Assembly: GCA_002690045.1 (NCBI GenBank)
Contig: NZDE01000011.1
Location: forward strand, 24,582 to 88,581
Source: Alphaproteobacteria bacterium
GTDB lineage: Bacteria; Pseudomonadota; Alphaproteobacteria; Micavibrionales; Micavibrionaceae
Reading direction: 5' to 3'
DNA length: 64,000 nt
Below, one piece after another: positions 55,181 through 64,000 of the stretch. The stretch's first letter is position 1; every line of letters begins with the position of its first letter. The translations under genes and the position numbers were made by a program. A model generated the notes under the pieces. It had not been told where the DNA came from, searched no databases, and was given only the letters and a program-made list of their open reading frames with translations.

Positions 55181-55864
55181 ATGAGCAACCAAGTTGATTT
55201 AGACAAACCATTAATGCCCAAAGCAAAGGCCATTTGGTTAATTGAAAACACAGCATTATCATTTGAACAGATTGCTGCTTTCTGCGCAATGCACGCTGTA
55301 GAGATCCAGGCCCTTGCCGATGAAGATATTGGCCGCGGCATGGTGGGCCGTAGCCCAATTGATGATGGCGAACTTACACAAGAAGAAATTGACCGCTGTC
55401 AGGCAAATACTGGCGAATTCTTGCGCATTAACCGCAAAGCTAACTCAACACTACGTACTCGCTCAAAAGGGCCACGTTACACACCAGTATCAAAACGCGG
55501 TGATAAACCAAATGCGATTGCATGGTTATTAAAGAACCATGACGAGCTTAGCGACGCACAGATTTGTAAGCTTGTCGGCACAACCAAGCCTACAATTAAG
55601 TCTATTCGCGAGAAAACACATGCGAACATGCAAAACATTAAGCCGCACAGCCCTGCTGACTTAGGCCTTTGTACATATGTCGAACTTGATGAAGCGATCA
55701 AGAAAGCACTTAAAGCTAAAGGCATTGACCCAGAGCAAAAGAAAAAAGAAATGGAAGATAAAAAAGCAGCTGAAGCCGCTGAATATGAATCAAGTAATAG
55801 CTCAGACACTGGCTTTGATTTCTCAGCCTTCATGAGCACAAGCGCATCATCTAGCCAAGAATAA
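55181..55864 (+). CDS. trcR: Cell-cycle transcriptional regulator TrcR (DUF1013)
   Basis: A 227-residue protein of the alphaproteobacterial DUF1013/TrcR family. The conserved core is LMPKAKAIWLIENTALSFEQ, IAAFCAMHAVEIQALADEDI and PNAIAWLLKNHDELSDAQ, then the helix-turn-helix-like CKLVGTTKPTIKSIREKTH. The tail is a charged, Ser-rich extension (KKKEMEDKKAAEAAEYESS). In this class the family is conserved and annotated as a cell-cycle regulator, but its targets are not established. A terminator follows at 55894. Confidence 0.88.
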   Translation: MSNQVDLDKPLMPKAKAIWLIENTALSFEQIAAFCAMHAVEIQALADEDIGRGMVGRSPIDDGELTQEEIDRCQANTGEFLRINRKANSTLRTRSKGPRYTPVSKRGDKPNAIAWLLKNHDELSDAQICKLVGTTKPTIKSIREKTHANMQNIKPHSPADLGLCTYVELDEAIKKALKAKGIDPEQKKKEMEDKKAAEAAEYESSNSSDTGFDFSAFMSTSASSSQE

Positions 55865-55893
55865 TATTGGAATAAATATTTAGTATAAGAAAA

Positions 55894-55919
55894 AGAGGGT
55901 TTGTTCGACCCTCTTTTTT
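55894..55919. terminator. Bidirectional terminator after trcR
   Basis: Stem AGAGGGT (55894-55900) / ACCCTCT (55908-55914) with a 7-base loop, with T-runs on both sides (six T on + and five T on -). It ends trcR and the small gene on the opposite strand, whose stop codon overlaps it. Confidence 0.85.
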
Positions 55920-56109
55920 ATTTTCTTATCGGCCCATGTGCCGACTTTCTTGTGGCTTGTTCCAACAGTTCTCTGCAACTTATTTCTAACGCATGATCAC
56001 CGTGGAATTTCTCACGTTTTTCTAACATACACATAAACTCAAAGCCATCTTCTTTGTCGTGGCTATTTACATCCATATATATGCTTTTTTTACTCATTTT
56101 CTCGGTCAT
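55918..56109 (-). CDS. Small protein of 63 residues, unknown
   Basis: A short gene with the site GAGGATC eight bases before ATG 56109. The product is highly charged (MTEKMSKKSIYMDVNSHDKE then FEFMCMLEKREKFHG and a C-terminal helix ISCRELLEQATRKSA). No family recognised. Its stop lies in the shared terminator with trcR, which supports expression from the opposite strand. Confidence 0.55.
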   Translation of the reverse strand: MTEKMSKKSIYMDVNSHDKEDGFEFMCMLEKREKFHGDHALEISCRELLEQATRKSAHGPIRK

Positions 56110-56231
56110 ATTATGATCCTCAGTAAAAACTTCTTATATATTAATTATACGCTATTTTATGTATAACCGCAAAAAAATATAAAGGACGCTGATATAGCGC
56201 CCTTTATATTCATATTTAATAATACCTATTT

Positions 56232-56402
56232 CTATGTCGCATCCGCTAACGCAGAAATTTGGTCATTAATTTGTAATTTTTGTGCTTTAAGCTTATGCAA
56301 GATAAGCTCGTCAGGATGCGGTCTTTTTTCTTCATCTGTGATTTTAAGATCAAGATAGTGTTTGCGCTCTTTCAAAGCATTTATACGATTGTTTTCAGAC
56401 AT
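56232..56402 (-). CDS. YdcH/DUF465 family small protein
   Basis: A 56-residue protein missed by length cut-offs. The sequence starts MSENNRINALKERKHYLDLK, then RPHPDELILHKLKAQKLQIN, matching the DUF465/YdcH pattern (Lys-rich helical hairpin with PHPDEL in the turn). Role unknown. The region 56403-56587 upstream has a TTAA-N7-TTAA motif at 56544. Confidence 0.75.
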   Translation of the reverse strand: MSENNRINALKERKHYLDLKITDEEKRPHPDELILHKLKAQKLQINDQISALADAT

Positions 56403-56543
56403 TATCGCTCCTGTTCATATCTTTGTTATATTTTAGAACAAACACGTATACTGGCCACCATAGAAACGCATTAACATCCTTGAAAATTAAGGACGTAAAT
56501 CAAGCCAAGAATACATGTATGATTTAAGTATTTCACGACTTCA

Positions 56544-56558
56544 TTAACAGCACGTTAA
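56544..56558. promoter_or_regulatory. CtrA-type motif in the gap upstream of the ydcH-like gene
   Basis: TTAA (56544-56547), N7, TTAA (56555-56558). It lies about 140 bases upstream of the ydcH-like start and 30 bases after the Na/Pi cotransporter gene end. Chance matches are possible in AT-leaning DNA. Confidence 0.3.
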
Positions 56559-56587
56559 TAAAACCCGCAAAAGCAAAAATTTATACA

Positions 56588-58225
56588 TTATTCAATTAAT
56601 AGTCTGGTTTTGCGCAGCTGGCCTGTGCGCTCAAGTATAGGATAAGAGACCGATGTAATAAGACTTTGAATACGCACTAAGTCACGTATCACATCCATAT
56701 GCATAGAGCTTGTGGCCAGTGTTTCAGGTATACCTTCAGCAATACGTTGCAAATGCTTTTCAGATGATGTTTGCTCATCTCGCTTAAAGTCGCCCTTAAC
56801 TAAAAACAAACGACGCGCAAGCTCGACATCTTCAGTAATAAAGACATTACGCGAAAGCTTTAGGCTCTCAATTGTCATTTCAAAAAAGCTACGGATGTCT
56901 TTGAATCCCTCTTCTGAGAAACTCTTATTTTGCTCCATCTTCTTACGCGCCATATGAAGCAAGCTACGGTCAACAATGTCACCCGCATGTTCAATACTCG
57001 TTGCATAAGACATGACGAGCATATGACGCTCCGCATCAGCCCCATCAAGGCCATTCGCACCAATTTTGGCGAGATAGGTTTTAATCGCTTTATAAAGATC
57101 ATCAATATAATCATCCATATCTTTAACACGTGATACAGCATCAGCATTATTGTTACGGAATATTTGATAAACCGAGTATAAAAGTTCTTCTAACTTATCT
57201 GTCATACGCATAACTTCACGCGATGCATTGGATAGCGCGACTGTCGGCATTTCTATATCGTTATAATCCAAGTAAAGCGGTGTATTTTTCTTAACCTCAG
57301 GCACGCTGTCCTTACCAAACTTCTCCACAACACCAGCGACATTTTTACAAAACGGTAGAAACATTATACCGAGGCAAATATTAAATGCCATATGGAAGGT
57401 GACGATCAATTGCGGTCTTGTCCAATGCAGGCTATCAAAGAAATCTAGTATCCAAGGAAACGCAGCAAGCACAATTATAACGCCAAATATACGTATAAAT
57501 AAATTGGCCAATGGCAAACGGAAGCTATTTTCTTTGTCTTTAAGCGTCGCCAATATCGAAGGAATAACGCCCCCTATATTCGCCCCAAGAACCATTTTTA
57601 ATGCGAGCCCCAATGGCAGTGGTAACGTCGCAATCAACACAACCATAGCCAAGGAGGAGTGGAATAACCACGTTAGCACAGCTGCAATAAGTATTGGGAA
57701 TATTAGATCGGCTTCTAACGGCTTTAATATCAACGGAAAAAGTTCTGATTCTTGTAGAGGTGCTGACGAGTATTTAACAAGCTTCAACGCCATCAGCATT
57801 AGACCTATGCCAATAAGCACCTGCCCCATATATTTAAAATTAGGCTTAAAGTCTTTTAGCTGATAAACAATATAGCCAAAAACAAGCAAGAATGACGCAA
57901 GCCACGACAAATCAAACGTCAAAATTTGTGCCACGAGTGTTGTACCTAGATCCGCACCCAAAATTACAGCAATCGCAGCAGGCAGCGTGATCAGCCCACT
58001 AGATAAGAACGAACTCACAATCAGTGTTGTTGCCGTGGAGCTCTGTAAAACCATCGTAAACAAAACCCCCGACAAGAAGGATTTAAAACGATTAGATGTA
58101 GAATAGGAAAGAAAATCGCGTAGCTTTGCCCCCAATGCACGCATCATGCCCTTGCGAACCATTTGCAGGCCCCAGAGCAACATAACAACAGCACCAAAGA
58201 TATTGATTAAAATCAGCGTAGGCAA
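56588..58225 (-). CDS. Na/Pi cotransporter family protein with PhoU-like domain
   Basis: A 545-residue membrane protein. The N-terminal part (about 1-310) contains two PNaS repeats with the signature QSSTATTLIVSSFLSSGL and its counterpart FHSSLAMVVLIATLPLPLG, each in the transport core of NptA-type proteins. The C-terminal about 200 residues are cytoplasmic helices of the PhoU-like type (TDKLEELLYSVYQIF, RHMLVMSYATSIEHAGDIVD). It probably imports phosphate with Na+ and senses it with the PhoU-like domain. No pst or pho genes are nearby. Confidence 0.88.
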   Translation of the reverse strand: MPTLILINIFGAVVMLLWGLQMVRKGMMRALGAKLRDFLSYSTSNRFKSFLSGVLFTMVLQSSTATTLIVSSFLSSGLITLPAAIAVILGADLGTTLVAQILTFDLSWLASFLLVFGYIVYQLKDFKPNFKYMGQVLIGIGLMLMALKLVKYSSAPLQESELFPLILKPLEADLIFPILIAAVLTWLFHSSLAMVVLIATLPLPLGLALKMVLGANIGGVIPSILATLKDKENSFRLPLANLFIRIFGVIIVLAAFPWILDFFDSLHWTRPQLIVTFHMAFNICLGIMFLPFCKNVAGVVEKFGKDSVPEVKKNTPLYLDYNDIEMPTVALSNASREVMRMTDKLEELLYSVYQIFRNNNADAVSRVKDMDDYIDDLYKAIKTYLAKIGANGLDGADAERHMLVMSYATSIEHAGDIVDRSLLHMARKKMEQNKSFSEEGFKDIRSFFEMTIESLKLSRNVFITEDVELARRLFLVKGDFKRDEQTSSEKHLQRIAEGIPETLATSSMHMDVIRDLVRIQSLITSVSYPILERTGQLRKTRLLIE

Positions 58226-58339
58226 AGTTAACCTTGTTTTCTATTTATATGAGTAAAAATTTTGATCTATTAGACTATAGAAAACACTTGAGAAGGTCAA
58301 GTTGCGCTGCAAAAAATTACGATAAAACAAAGTATAATA

Positions 58340-58822
58340 TTAGTTTTTGGCAACAGTCTCTAAGATCTTCATATCGCCATGTGCACGTAAAGCACGCTGA
58401 TAGGCCACTGGCTCATCATGCATAATCCGGCCTAAGCCATAGACTGAGGCCTCAATATCGGAGCAGTTATTGCTCTCTAGTAGAGCCAAATAAATGAACT
58501 TACGTTTGGATGCGGGATAGATTTGATCATAGCCCTTCTCTATTGCCTGTAAAGCGGCCTGCGCGGCTTTATCACACAATTCATAAGCCTTATGCGTGTC
58601 ACGATACATTAGCTTGGGAAAAATAGATGTTAGTAGTATATATGCAAGTGCGCCATCTGGAGATGATGTCCATTCATCACATAGTCCTTCACGTGCCATT
58701 TCGAAGCAAAGCGCAAAACGCTCACGTAGTTCGAAATCGAAAGCCTCATTAACTTGATCCCACTGGCGCGGCTGAATTTCATTAAACCAAAAATCTAAAA
58801 TTGTCTGTACACTGTCTTGCAT
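58340..58822 (-). CDS. DUF924 family protein
   Basis: A 160-residue cytoplasmic protein that is almost wholly alpha-helical. Family anchors are ILDFWFNEIQPRQWDQ at the start, AFDFELRERFALCFEMA and the segment LLTSIFPKLMYRDTHKAYEL. The fold is TPR-like, and the function is unknown. It is shorter than many DUF924 proteins (about 180-190). Confidence 0.82.
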   Translation of the reverse strand: MQDSVQTILDFWFNEIQPRQWDQVNEAFDFELRERFALCFEMAREGLCDEWTSSPDGALAYILLTSIFPKLMYRDTHKAYELCDKAAQAALQAIEKGYDQIYPASKRKFIYLALLESNNCSDIEASVYGLGRIMHDEPVAYQRALRAHGDMKILETVAKN

Positions 58823-58925
58823 AATTATTTATCTCTGGACAAAAAACGAATCACTATTGACAGTATGAATCAAAACGAATCGTTTGCATAGTAATATTTT
58901 ACAGAGTCATAAAACTTAAAACAGA

Positions 58926-59390
58926 TTAGCCGCTTTTTTGGGAAGGATCATCACCGACACCTTCAATATGCTCAAGCGCGGCATCTAAACCTTCCTCAAG
59001 CGCAGCGCTTTCAGGGTCAAGTATTTCTTCTGCATTTTCTTGTTTTTGCTGCATGGCCTTCATCATATTTTCATTAGCCGCTTTAATACGCTCCGCTTTA
59101 CGCCTTTCCTCTTCTTCATAATAAGACTCTAGTGCTGTGTTTGCGTCTTTTTCACTCCTATGTGCTATGACCGCCAATACAGCTGCTGGCAAGAATGGCA
59201 AAGCTACTATGCCCAGCATTGTGAAATGCAAGGCTTCCCTTAACGATTTACCATCCATGTAACTATTGTATAAAACAAGAAAAACTAAGAACCCTGCGCC
59301 AAAAAATATATATGAGAAAACACGGTACACTTTAACCTTTAATATCGCCTCTCTTACTGACGGGTCTTTAATATAGACACTATTATCCAA
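58926..59390 (-). CDS. Uncharacterised small membrane protein with acidic tail
   Basis: A 154-residue protein with two transmembrane helices (residues about 24-44 and 57-80) and a long soluble tail rich in Glu and Lys (YYEEEERRKAERIKAANE, then AALEEGLDAALEHIE). I recognise no family. The start is probably TTG at 59390: GAGGAG lies exactly six bases upstream, whereas the TTG at 59396 would touch that site and no ATG is near. It is downstream of a bidirectional terminator, opposite the petC end. Confidence 0.6.
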   Translation of the reverse strand: MDNSVYIKDPSVREAILKVKVYRVFSYIFFGAGFLVFLVLYNSYMDGKSLREALHFTMLGIVALPFLPAAVLAVIAHRSEKDANTALESYYEEEERRKAERIKAANENMMKAMQQKQENAEEILDPESAALEEGLDAALEHIEGVGDDPSQKSG

Positions 59391-59454
59391 GAGCAACTCC
59401 TCACTAAATTTATTAAAAATGATTTGTGATTAATATTCTTCAGCTCTAAGAATA

Positions 59455-59490
59455 ACAAAAAAATCCTAACAAATTATTGCTAGGATTTTT
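59455..59490. terminator. Bidirectional terminator after the bc1 operon
   Basis: Stem AAATCCTA (59461-59468) / TAGGATTT (59481-59488) with a 12-base loop and T-runs on both strands. It lies about 50 bases after the petC stop on the minus strand. Confidence 0.78.
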
Positions 59491-59539
59491 TTATTTTGTT
59501 TAAAAACAACACCTTAGACCAAGGTTTACAAATTAAACT

Positions 59540-60307
59540 TTAGTGTACATCATGCCAAATCTTACGTTTAACACCATACATCACAAGCGCAAAAATTGAT
59601 AAGAAGAACAACACCTTAACGCCCATACGCTTACGCGCCTCCATTTCAGGCTCAGCTGCCCAGTTAAGGAATTGCACAACGTCCTTAGCGTATTGATCCG
59701 CCGTCGTTGGAGTTTCATCTTCATAAGCAACCTGGTCATCAGATAGCGGCGCAGCCATTGCAATAACACCACCTGCCATATATGGGTTATAGTGCTGGCC
59801 ACTCATAAGCTGCACATATTCTGGCGCATCTTTATAGCCCGTCAAAAGACTGTAAACATAGTTTGCACCGTCCTTACGCGCCTTGGTAATCAATGACAGA
59901 TCCGGGGGATAAGCACCATTATTTGCGTATTTCGCAGCTGCTGTATTGGCAAAGGGGCTTGGGAAATAATCAGATGGACGCGCAGGACGTTCAAACATGT
60001 CGCCCTCGTCGTTCGGGCCATCCATTACCGTGTATTCCGCAGCAATATTTTTAATCTGGCCTTCTTCATAACCCAAAGCTTCCAAGTTACGGAATGCAAT
60101 AAGGTCAAGAGAATGGCAAGAAGCACAAACGGATTTGAAAACAAGAAAACCACGCTGAAGCGCCGCTTTATCATATGTCCCAAACGGACCAGAGAAGCTC
60201 CAATCCATTTGCCTAGGCGTTTTAGCATCACCCGCAGCAGATGCAACTTGAACAGACCCGATCACTGCGCATGCAACGACAAGAATAGAGAGAATAGAAT
60301 TTTTCAT
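59540..60307 (-). CDS. petC: Cytochrome c1 (bc1 complex)
   Basis: A 255-residue membrane-anchored c-type cytochrome. The start at 60307 has AGGAAA upstream and begins a signal peptide (MKNSILSILVVACAVIGSVQ, cleavage after ASA). The haem site is C61-A-S-C64-H65 (SVCASCHS). Further along are the acidic segment and the methionine-containing region near YMAGGVIAM, and a C-terminal anchor helix (FFLSIFALVMYGVKRKIW). It passes electrons from the Rieske protein to cytochrome c. It is downstream of petB with a 28-base gap. Confidence 0.94.
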   Translation of the reverse strand: MKNSILSILVVACAVIGSVQVASAAGDAKTPRQMDWSFSGPFGTYDKAALQRGFLVFKSVCASCHSLDLIAFRNLEALGYEEGQIKNIAAEYTVMDGPNDEGDMFERPARPSDYFPSPFANTAAAKYANNGAYPPDLSLITKARKDGANYVYSLLTGYKDAPEYVQLMSGQHYNPYMAGGVIAMAAPLSDDQVAYEDETPTTADQYAKDVVQFLNWAAEPEMEARKRMGVKVLFFLSIFALVMYGVKRKIWHDVH

Positions 60308-60335
60308 TGTACTTTTCCTTTTATTCATTTGGGTC

Positions 60336-61754
60336 TTATTTCGCCGCAGACGCTTTGGCCTTCGCCAACACCGCTTCGTGAAGAGACTTTGGTATCGGCA
60401 ACGCCTTTTCTTTACGGCTTAACAACGGCAAAATCACAAGGAAGAAGACGTAATAGTAAATCGTAAAAATCTGCGCAAGCATTGTGTTATCAAATTTCAG
60501 AACCATTGGTGCTTTTTCTGGCTTTGCATGATCGTCACCAGTATGTGCAGTATCTGTAGCTACGCCATGATGGTCATCAGACGCTGAACACGCAGCTTCT
60601 GAACCTATGCATGTTTGCCAGTAAACCTTATCCGCAGGCTGCGAACCAGCATAGCCAAGAACAACTACGCCAAACACAAAGACAAGCAAAGCCTTCTTAT
60701 ACCAAGGACGATAGCGCGCACTGCGTACAGGGTGTGTATCTAGCCATGGCATAATCAATAGCAAAACAATCGCACCAAACATCGCAATAACGCCACCAAG
60801 TTTAGCTTCGATTAATGCAATATCCGTAAATGGAATGCCAATATCAAATGTAATCGCACGCAAGATAGCATAGAACGGTAGGAAGTACCATTCAGGCACA
60901 ATATGCGCTGGTGTTACCAATGGATCTGCCGGGATATAGTTATCTGGGTGACCCAAAGCATTTGGCATGAAGAATACAAATGCAGCATAGATAATCACAA
61001 AGACGATCAAGCCGAATGTATCTTTCATTGTGTAATATGGGTGGAAAGGAAGTGTATCTTGCTTTCCTTTTGGTTCAACGCCAGTTGGGTTGTTAGAGCC
61101 CGTTACGTGTAGTGCCCATACGTGCAGGAACACAACAGCAAAGATCACAAACGGTAATAAGTAATGCAATGCGAAGAAACGCTTCAATGTAGGATTGTCT
61201 ACAGAGAAACCGCCCCATAGTAATGTTACAATATCATCACCTACAAGCGGGATAGCTGAGAACAGGTTAGTAATAACGGTCGCGCCCCAGTAAGACATCT
61301 GCCCCCAAGGAAGTACGTATCCCATAAACGCCGTTGCCATCATCAGAAGGAAGATGACCACACCGAGTATCCAAAGCAGTTCGCGAGGCTGTTTGTATGA
61401 GCCGTAATACATGCCACGGAAAATATGGATATAAACAGCGATAAAGAAGAATGATGCCCCGTTCATATGAATATAGCGGATCAACCAACCATAATTCACA
61501 TCACGCATAATGCCTTCGACTGAGTTAAAAGCCAGAGTCGTATCAGCTGTATACTGCATTGCCAGTGTAATACCCGTTACAATCATCGTAACAAGCATAA
61601 ACATGGCGATCGCACCGAAGTTCCAGAAGTAGTTGAAGTTACGAGGTGTCGGGAATACACCATATTCTTTCTGCATCAAAGTAAATACAGGAAGGCGACT
61701 ATCGACCCACTCGACTACAGGGTTATCAAATTTTTCACGCTGTCCACCAGCCAT
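60336..61754 (-). CDS. petB: Cytochrome b (bc1 complex)
   Basis: A 472-residue eight-helix membrane protein with two haems. Helix B has [20 protein letters not shown] and then [12 protein letters not shown]; helix D has [20 protein letters not shown] with the second haem histidine pair; the Q(o) site has [14 protein letters not shown] (PEWY). The protein is longer than the usual 400-430 because the loop after the seventh helix holds an extra stretch ([17 protein letters not shown] and on to KPEKAP). It sits between petA and petC, the normal fbc order. Confidence 0.94.
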   Translation of the reverse strand: MAGGQREKFDNPVVEWVDSRLPVFTLMQKEYGVFPTPRNFNYFWNFGAIAMFMLVTMIVTGITLAMQYTADTTLAFNSVEGIMRDVNYGWLIRYIHMNGASFFFIAVYIHIFRGMYYGSYKQPRELLWILGVVIFLLMMATAFMGYVLPWGQMSYWGATVITNLFSAIPLVGDDIVTLLWGGFSVDNPTLKRFFALHYLLPFVIFAVVFLHVWALHVTGSNNPTGVEPKGKQDTLPFHPYYTMKDTFGLIVFVIIYAAFVFFMPNALGHPDNYIPADPLVTPAHIVPEWYFLPFYAILRAITFDIGIPFTDIALIEAKLGGVIAMFGAIVLLLIMPWLDTHPVRSARYRPWYKKALLVFVFGVVVLGYAGSQPADKVYWQTCIGSEAACSASDDHHGVATDTAHTGDDHAKPEKAPMVLKFDNTMLAQIFTIYYYVFFLVILPLLSRKEKALPIPKSLHEAVLAKAKASAAK

Positions 61755-61815
61755 TGTTATTCTCCTGATTATATAAACGCTTATATATTATTCTTGTTTT
61801 CTTTTACCTGTTAAC

Positions 61816-62364
61816 TTAACCGATACGGATAGATGTATCTGTTAAAAATGCATATTCAGGCACAGAAAGGTTTTTAGGTGCCGGGCCTTTACGGATACGG
61901 CCTGATGTATCGTAGTGTGAGCCGTGACATGGACAGACCCAACCACCGTACTCACCTTTAGTCTCACTCTCTTTTTGACCAAGCGGTACGCAGCCTAGAT
62001 GTGTACAAACACCTACCATTACAAGCCACTCAGGCTTTTGTACACGGTCTTTATCTTCTTCTTTATCACGTAGCGCATTCACAGGCACCTCTTCAGCAGC
62101 TTTAATTTCTGCCTTCGTACGGTGACGTATGAATACCGGCTTCCCGCGCCACATAACTGTAATTGATTGCCCTTCTTGAATAGGCGTCAAATCAACTTCA
62201 GTCGAGGCCAGCGCCAATGTATCCGCAGCTGGATTCATTGAATCGACAAATGGCCAAACAACGGCGGCTGTCCCTATCGCACCAAATGCACCTGCGGCAA
62301 GGTTAAGAAACTCGCGGCGCGTACCTTCTTCATGATCTTTTTTAGTTGCTGTATCTGCACACAT
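61816..62364 (-). CDS. petA: Rieske iron-sulfur subunit (bc1 complex)
   Basis: A 182-residue protein with a twin-arginine leader ([20 protein letters not shown]) that also forms the membrane anchor. The [2Fe-2S] ligands are C120, H122 (CTHLGC, second Cys C125 in a disulphide) and C144, C146, H147 ([11 protein letters not shown]). It carries electrons from quinol to cytochrome c1. It is the first gene of petA-petB-petC; the predicted promoter is upstream at 62455-62483. Confidence 0.95.
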   Translation of the reverse strand: MCADTATKKDHEEGTRREFLNLAAGAFGAIGTAAVVWPFVDSMNPAADTLALASTEVDLTPIQEGQSITVMWRGKPVFIRHRTKAEIKAAEEVPVNALRDKEEDKDRVQKPEWLVMVGVCTHLGCVPLGQKESETKGEYGGWVCPCHGSHYDTSGRIRKGPAPKNLSVPEYAFLTDTSIRIG

Positions 62365-62454
62365 ATTATAAGTACCTGCTCGTATTAATTACGTATGAAT
62401 TTAAATTCTTAATTTATCCGAATAGAATCCTAGACGAACGAACTATCGCGCGTT

Positions 62455-62483
62455 AGTCTATGCCATTCGCAGCCAGTCGACAA
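62455..62483 (-). promoter_or_regulatory. Predicted promoter of the petABC operon
   Basis: On the minus strand TTGTCG (62483-62478) and TAGACT (62460-62455) are 17 bases apart, 4 of 6 matches each. The leader to petA would be about 85 bases. Confidence 0.4.
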
Positions 62484-62563
62484 GAGTATAAAAAACATTA
62501 TCAATATAATCTAATAGACAGGCCAAGATTTTAGAAATAAAACAGAAACCAAATCAAATAACA

Positions 62564-63016
62564 ATGAAAAAACAAATGCGTATTGCTTTTTATCAACCGG
62601 ACATACCACAAAACCTTGGTGCCATGATGCGCCTTGCCGCATGTTTAGATGTTGGCATTGATGTTATCATGCCGTGTGGCTTCCCGTGGGATGATAAAAA
62701 AATTCGCCGCGCGGGTATGGATTATATTGACCATTGTCAATTACAGCGCCACGAAAGTTGGGAAAAATTCAAATCGCACTATGTTGGTAAACGCATAGTG
62801 TTGATGACAACAAAGGCCGAACAAGACTTTTATGAATTTGAATTTCAACCCGACGATATATTACTGGCGGGCTCTGAGAGTTCAGGCGTTCCTGAATTTG
62901 TCCATGAAAGCTGTTCTGAACGGGTAACCATCAAAATGGCAAATAATCAGCGTTCTTTAAATGTGGTCAATGCTACAGCCATGATCACCGGTGAAGCGCT
63001 GAGACAAACAAGATAG
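62564..63016 (+). CDS. trmL: tRNA (cytidine/uridine-34-2'-O)-methyltransferase
   Basis: A 150-residue small SPOUT methyltransferase. [20 protein letters not shown] (motif 1), the middle strand [15 protein letters not shown] (motif 2) and [20 protein letters not shown] (motif 3, with the knot) are all present. TrmL methylates the wobble base of tRNA-Leu. Two start codons (62564 and 62576) are possible. The gene is divergent from the bc1 operon and is followed by hemF. Confidence 0.9.
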   Translation: MKKQMRIAFYQPDIPQNLGAMMRLAACLDVGIDVIMPCGFPWDDKKIRRAGMDYIDHCQLQRHESWEKFKSHYVGKRIVLMTTKAEQDFYEFEFQPDDILLAGSESSGVPEFVHESCSERVTIKMANNQRSLNVVNATAMITGEALRQTR

Positions 63017-63024
63017 AAAGTAAG

Positions 63025-63948
63025 ATGATGATGGAACAGAAAAAACAACGCGCTGCACAGTGGTTTGAAGAGCTCCGCGATATTATTTGCGCAGAATTTG
63101 AGAAAATCGAGTCGGAGGACGTAAACAATACAGCGCCTAAAGGCCGCTTTGAACGCAAGGCATGGCAGCGCACAGATGAGCATAACCCAACCGGCGATAC
63201 AAATGGCGGCGGCGGTGAAATATCACTTATGTATGGGCGTGTTTTTGAAAAAGTTGGCGTCAATATTTCAACTGTGCATGGCTATTTCTCCCCTGAATTC
63301 CGTAAACAAATCCCGGGCGGTGAAGAAAGCGATGGCCAATTCTGGGCATCTGGAATTTCCCTTGTTGCGCATATGAAGAACCCACATGTGCCAGCCGTCC
63401 ATATGAATACACGCATGATCGTTACATCACAGCACTGGTTCGGCGGCGGGATGGATTTAACCCCTGCACTGCCAAAAACAGAAGATACAAACGCATGGCA
63501 CGAGGCAAACAAGGCGTGCTGTGAACGTCATGGCGATGTTGTAGATTATCAAGACCTAAAAGATTGGTGCGCACGTTATTTCTTCCTTCCCCATCGTGGT
63601 GAGGAACGCGGCATTGGCGGCACATTCTATGACCAACTCAATACAGGTGATTGGGAAAAAGATTTTGCCTTTACGCAAGATGTTGGCCGTACATTTATTG
63701 ACTCCTTCCCTAAAATTGTTCGCCGCAATATGTTTGAGGCGTATACAGAAGAGGATCATGCCAAGCTTCTCGAAAAACGTGGCCGCTATGTTGAATTTAA
63801 CCTTCTGCATGACCGCGGCACAAAATTTGGCCTAATGACTGGCGGTAACACAGAAGGCATATTAATGTCTATGCCTCCTGAAGCTACATGGCTTAAAAAA
63901 CCTGAAGGCATGATGCCAGTAAATGACTTCCTAAAGAAAGCCGCCTAA
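63025..63948 (+). CDS. hemF: Aerobic coproporphyrinogen III oxidase
   Basis: A 307-residue enzyme that decarboxylates two propionates of coproporphyrinogen III with O2 in haem synthesis. Conserved parts are [79 protein letters not shown] and [15 protein letters not shown]. The length fits HemF (about 300). It follows trmL with an 8-base gap and fits the aerobic respiration genes upstream. The remaining 52 bases to the end of the window hold no feature I can support. Confidence 0.96.
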   Translation: MMMEQKKQRAAQWFEELRDIICAEFEKIESEDVNNTAPKGRFERKAWQRTDEHNPTGDTNGGGGEISLMYGRVFEKVGVNISTVHGYFSPEFRKQIPGGEESDGQFWASGISLVAHMKNPHVPAVHMNTRMIVTSQHWFGGGMDLTPALPKTEDTNAWHEANKACCERHGDVVDYQDLKDWCARYFFLPHRGEERGIGGTFYDQLNTGDWEKDFAFTQDVGRTFIDSFPKIVRRNMFEAYTEEDHAKLLEKRGRYVEFNLLHDRGTKFGLMTGGNTEGILMSMPPEATWLKKPEGMMPVNDFLKKAA

Positions 63949-64000
63949 ATACATTTGACATATTACTTTAACCGTGTTAAACCCCTCCATATTATTATTT

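Noticed and set aside
55009..55341. 110-residue minus-strand ORF covering the trcR start
   Set aside because: Antisense to the conserved trcR start and to its leader; no support for translation.
58234..58425. 63-residue + strand ORF overlapping the DUF924 gene end
   Set aside because: No ribosome-binding site, overlaps a clear gene on the other strand, and the residues have no recognisable pattern.

Overview
This window looks like a contiguous piece of an AT-leaning alphaproteobacterial chromosome. The evidence is a set of genes typical of that class: a PopZ/DUF2497 polar-organizing protein, a TrcR-type DUF1013 cell-cycle regulator, DUF1192 and DUF1491 proteins, an NDUFS4-like complex I accessory subunit, an ECF sigma factor with an NrsF-type membrane anti-sigma factor, TIGR01459 HAD phosphatase, a three-subunit cytochrome bc1 complex, and a SUF operon led by an Rrf2 regulator. 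No phage, insertion sequence or CRISPR array is visible. A deep-branching, lifestyle-specialised lineage (for example Micavibrio-like) is possible, but this is a guess.

Layout. 1-6.8 kb (+ strand): the 3' part of gltX, a TrmJ-type RNA methyltransferase, then a 1595-residue protein in which an RNase J-like metallo-beta-lactamase/beta-CASP nuclease is joined to a complete exonuclease I (SbcB)-like DEDDh exonuclease. This fusion is the most unusual item. 6.8-7.2 kb: a gap with a strong promoter and a terminator that frame a very short transcript. 7.2-19.3 kb (- strand): rlmA, tRNA-Arg, an NDUFS4-like gene, the NrsF/ECF sigma pair, tRNA-Pro, a DUF192 lipoprotein, an NhaD/ArsB-type transporter with a CBS protein, a serine hydrolase, an MsbA-like ABC exporter, a HAD phosphatase, nuoI-nuoH detached from the rest of complex I, popZ and a pcm-like methyltransferase.

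19.5-31.4 kb: tRNA-Cys and tRNA-Asn, a soluble triple-PAS chemotaxis receptor, a secreted esterase, an SseB-like protein, a nucleoside deoxyribosyltransferase-like protein, a periplasmic binding protein-like protein, then the SUF iron-sulfur operon. In transcription order this is the Rrf2 regulator, sufB, a small membrane protein, sufC, sufD, sufS, sufT and two A-type carriers. 31.5-42.8 kb: two very small + strand genes, prfC, a DUF1491 gene, a Fur-family regulator, a PAS sensor kinase, upp coupled to a degenerate GGDEF protein, the gat operon (gatC-gatA-secreted Cys protein-gatB), ruvX and an AhpD-like protein.

43-64 kb: rplU-rpmA-obgE, two adjacent M1 aminopeptidases (one divergent, one canonical PepN) followed by an SGNH hydrolase, a GxSxG protein of unknown family, guaC, a 3-hydroxybutyrate dehydrogenase-like SDR, a DUF1192 gene, trcR, two small genes, a Na/Pi cotransporter-PhoU fusion, a DUF924 gene, the petABC cytochrome bc1 operon, trmL and hemF. 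Respiration (nuo, NDUFS4-like, bc1, heme synthesis) and Fe-S assembly (suf) are prominent, which fits an aerobic heterotroph. All functions are assigned from motifs read by eye; no database search was run.
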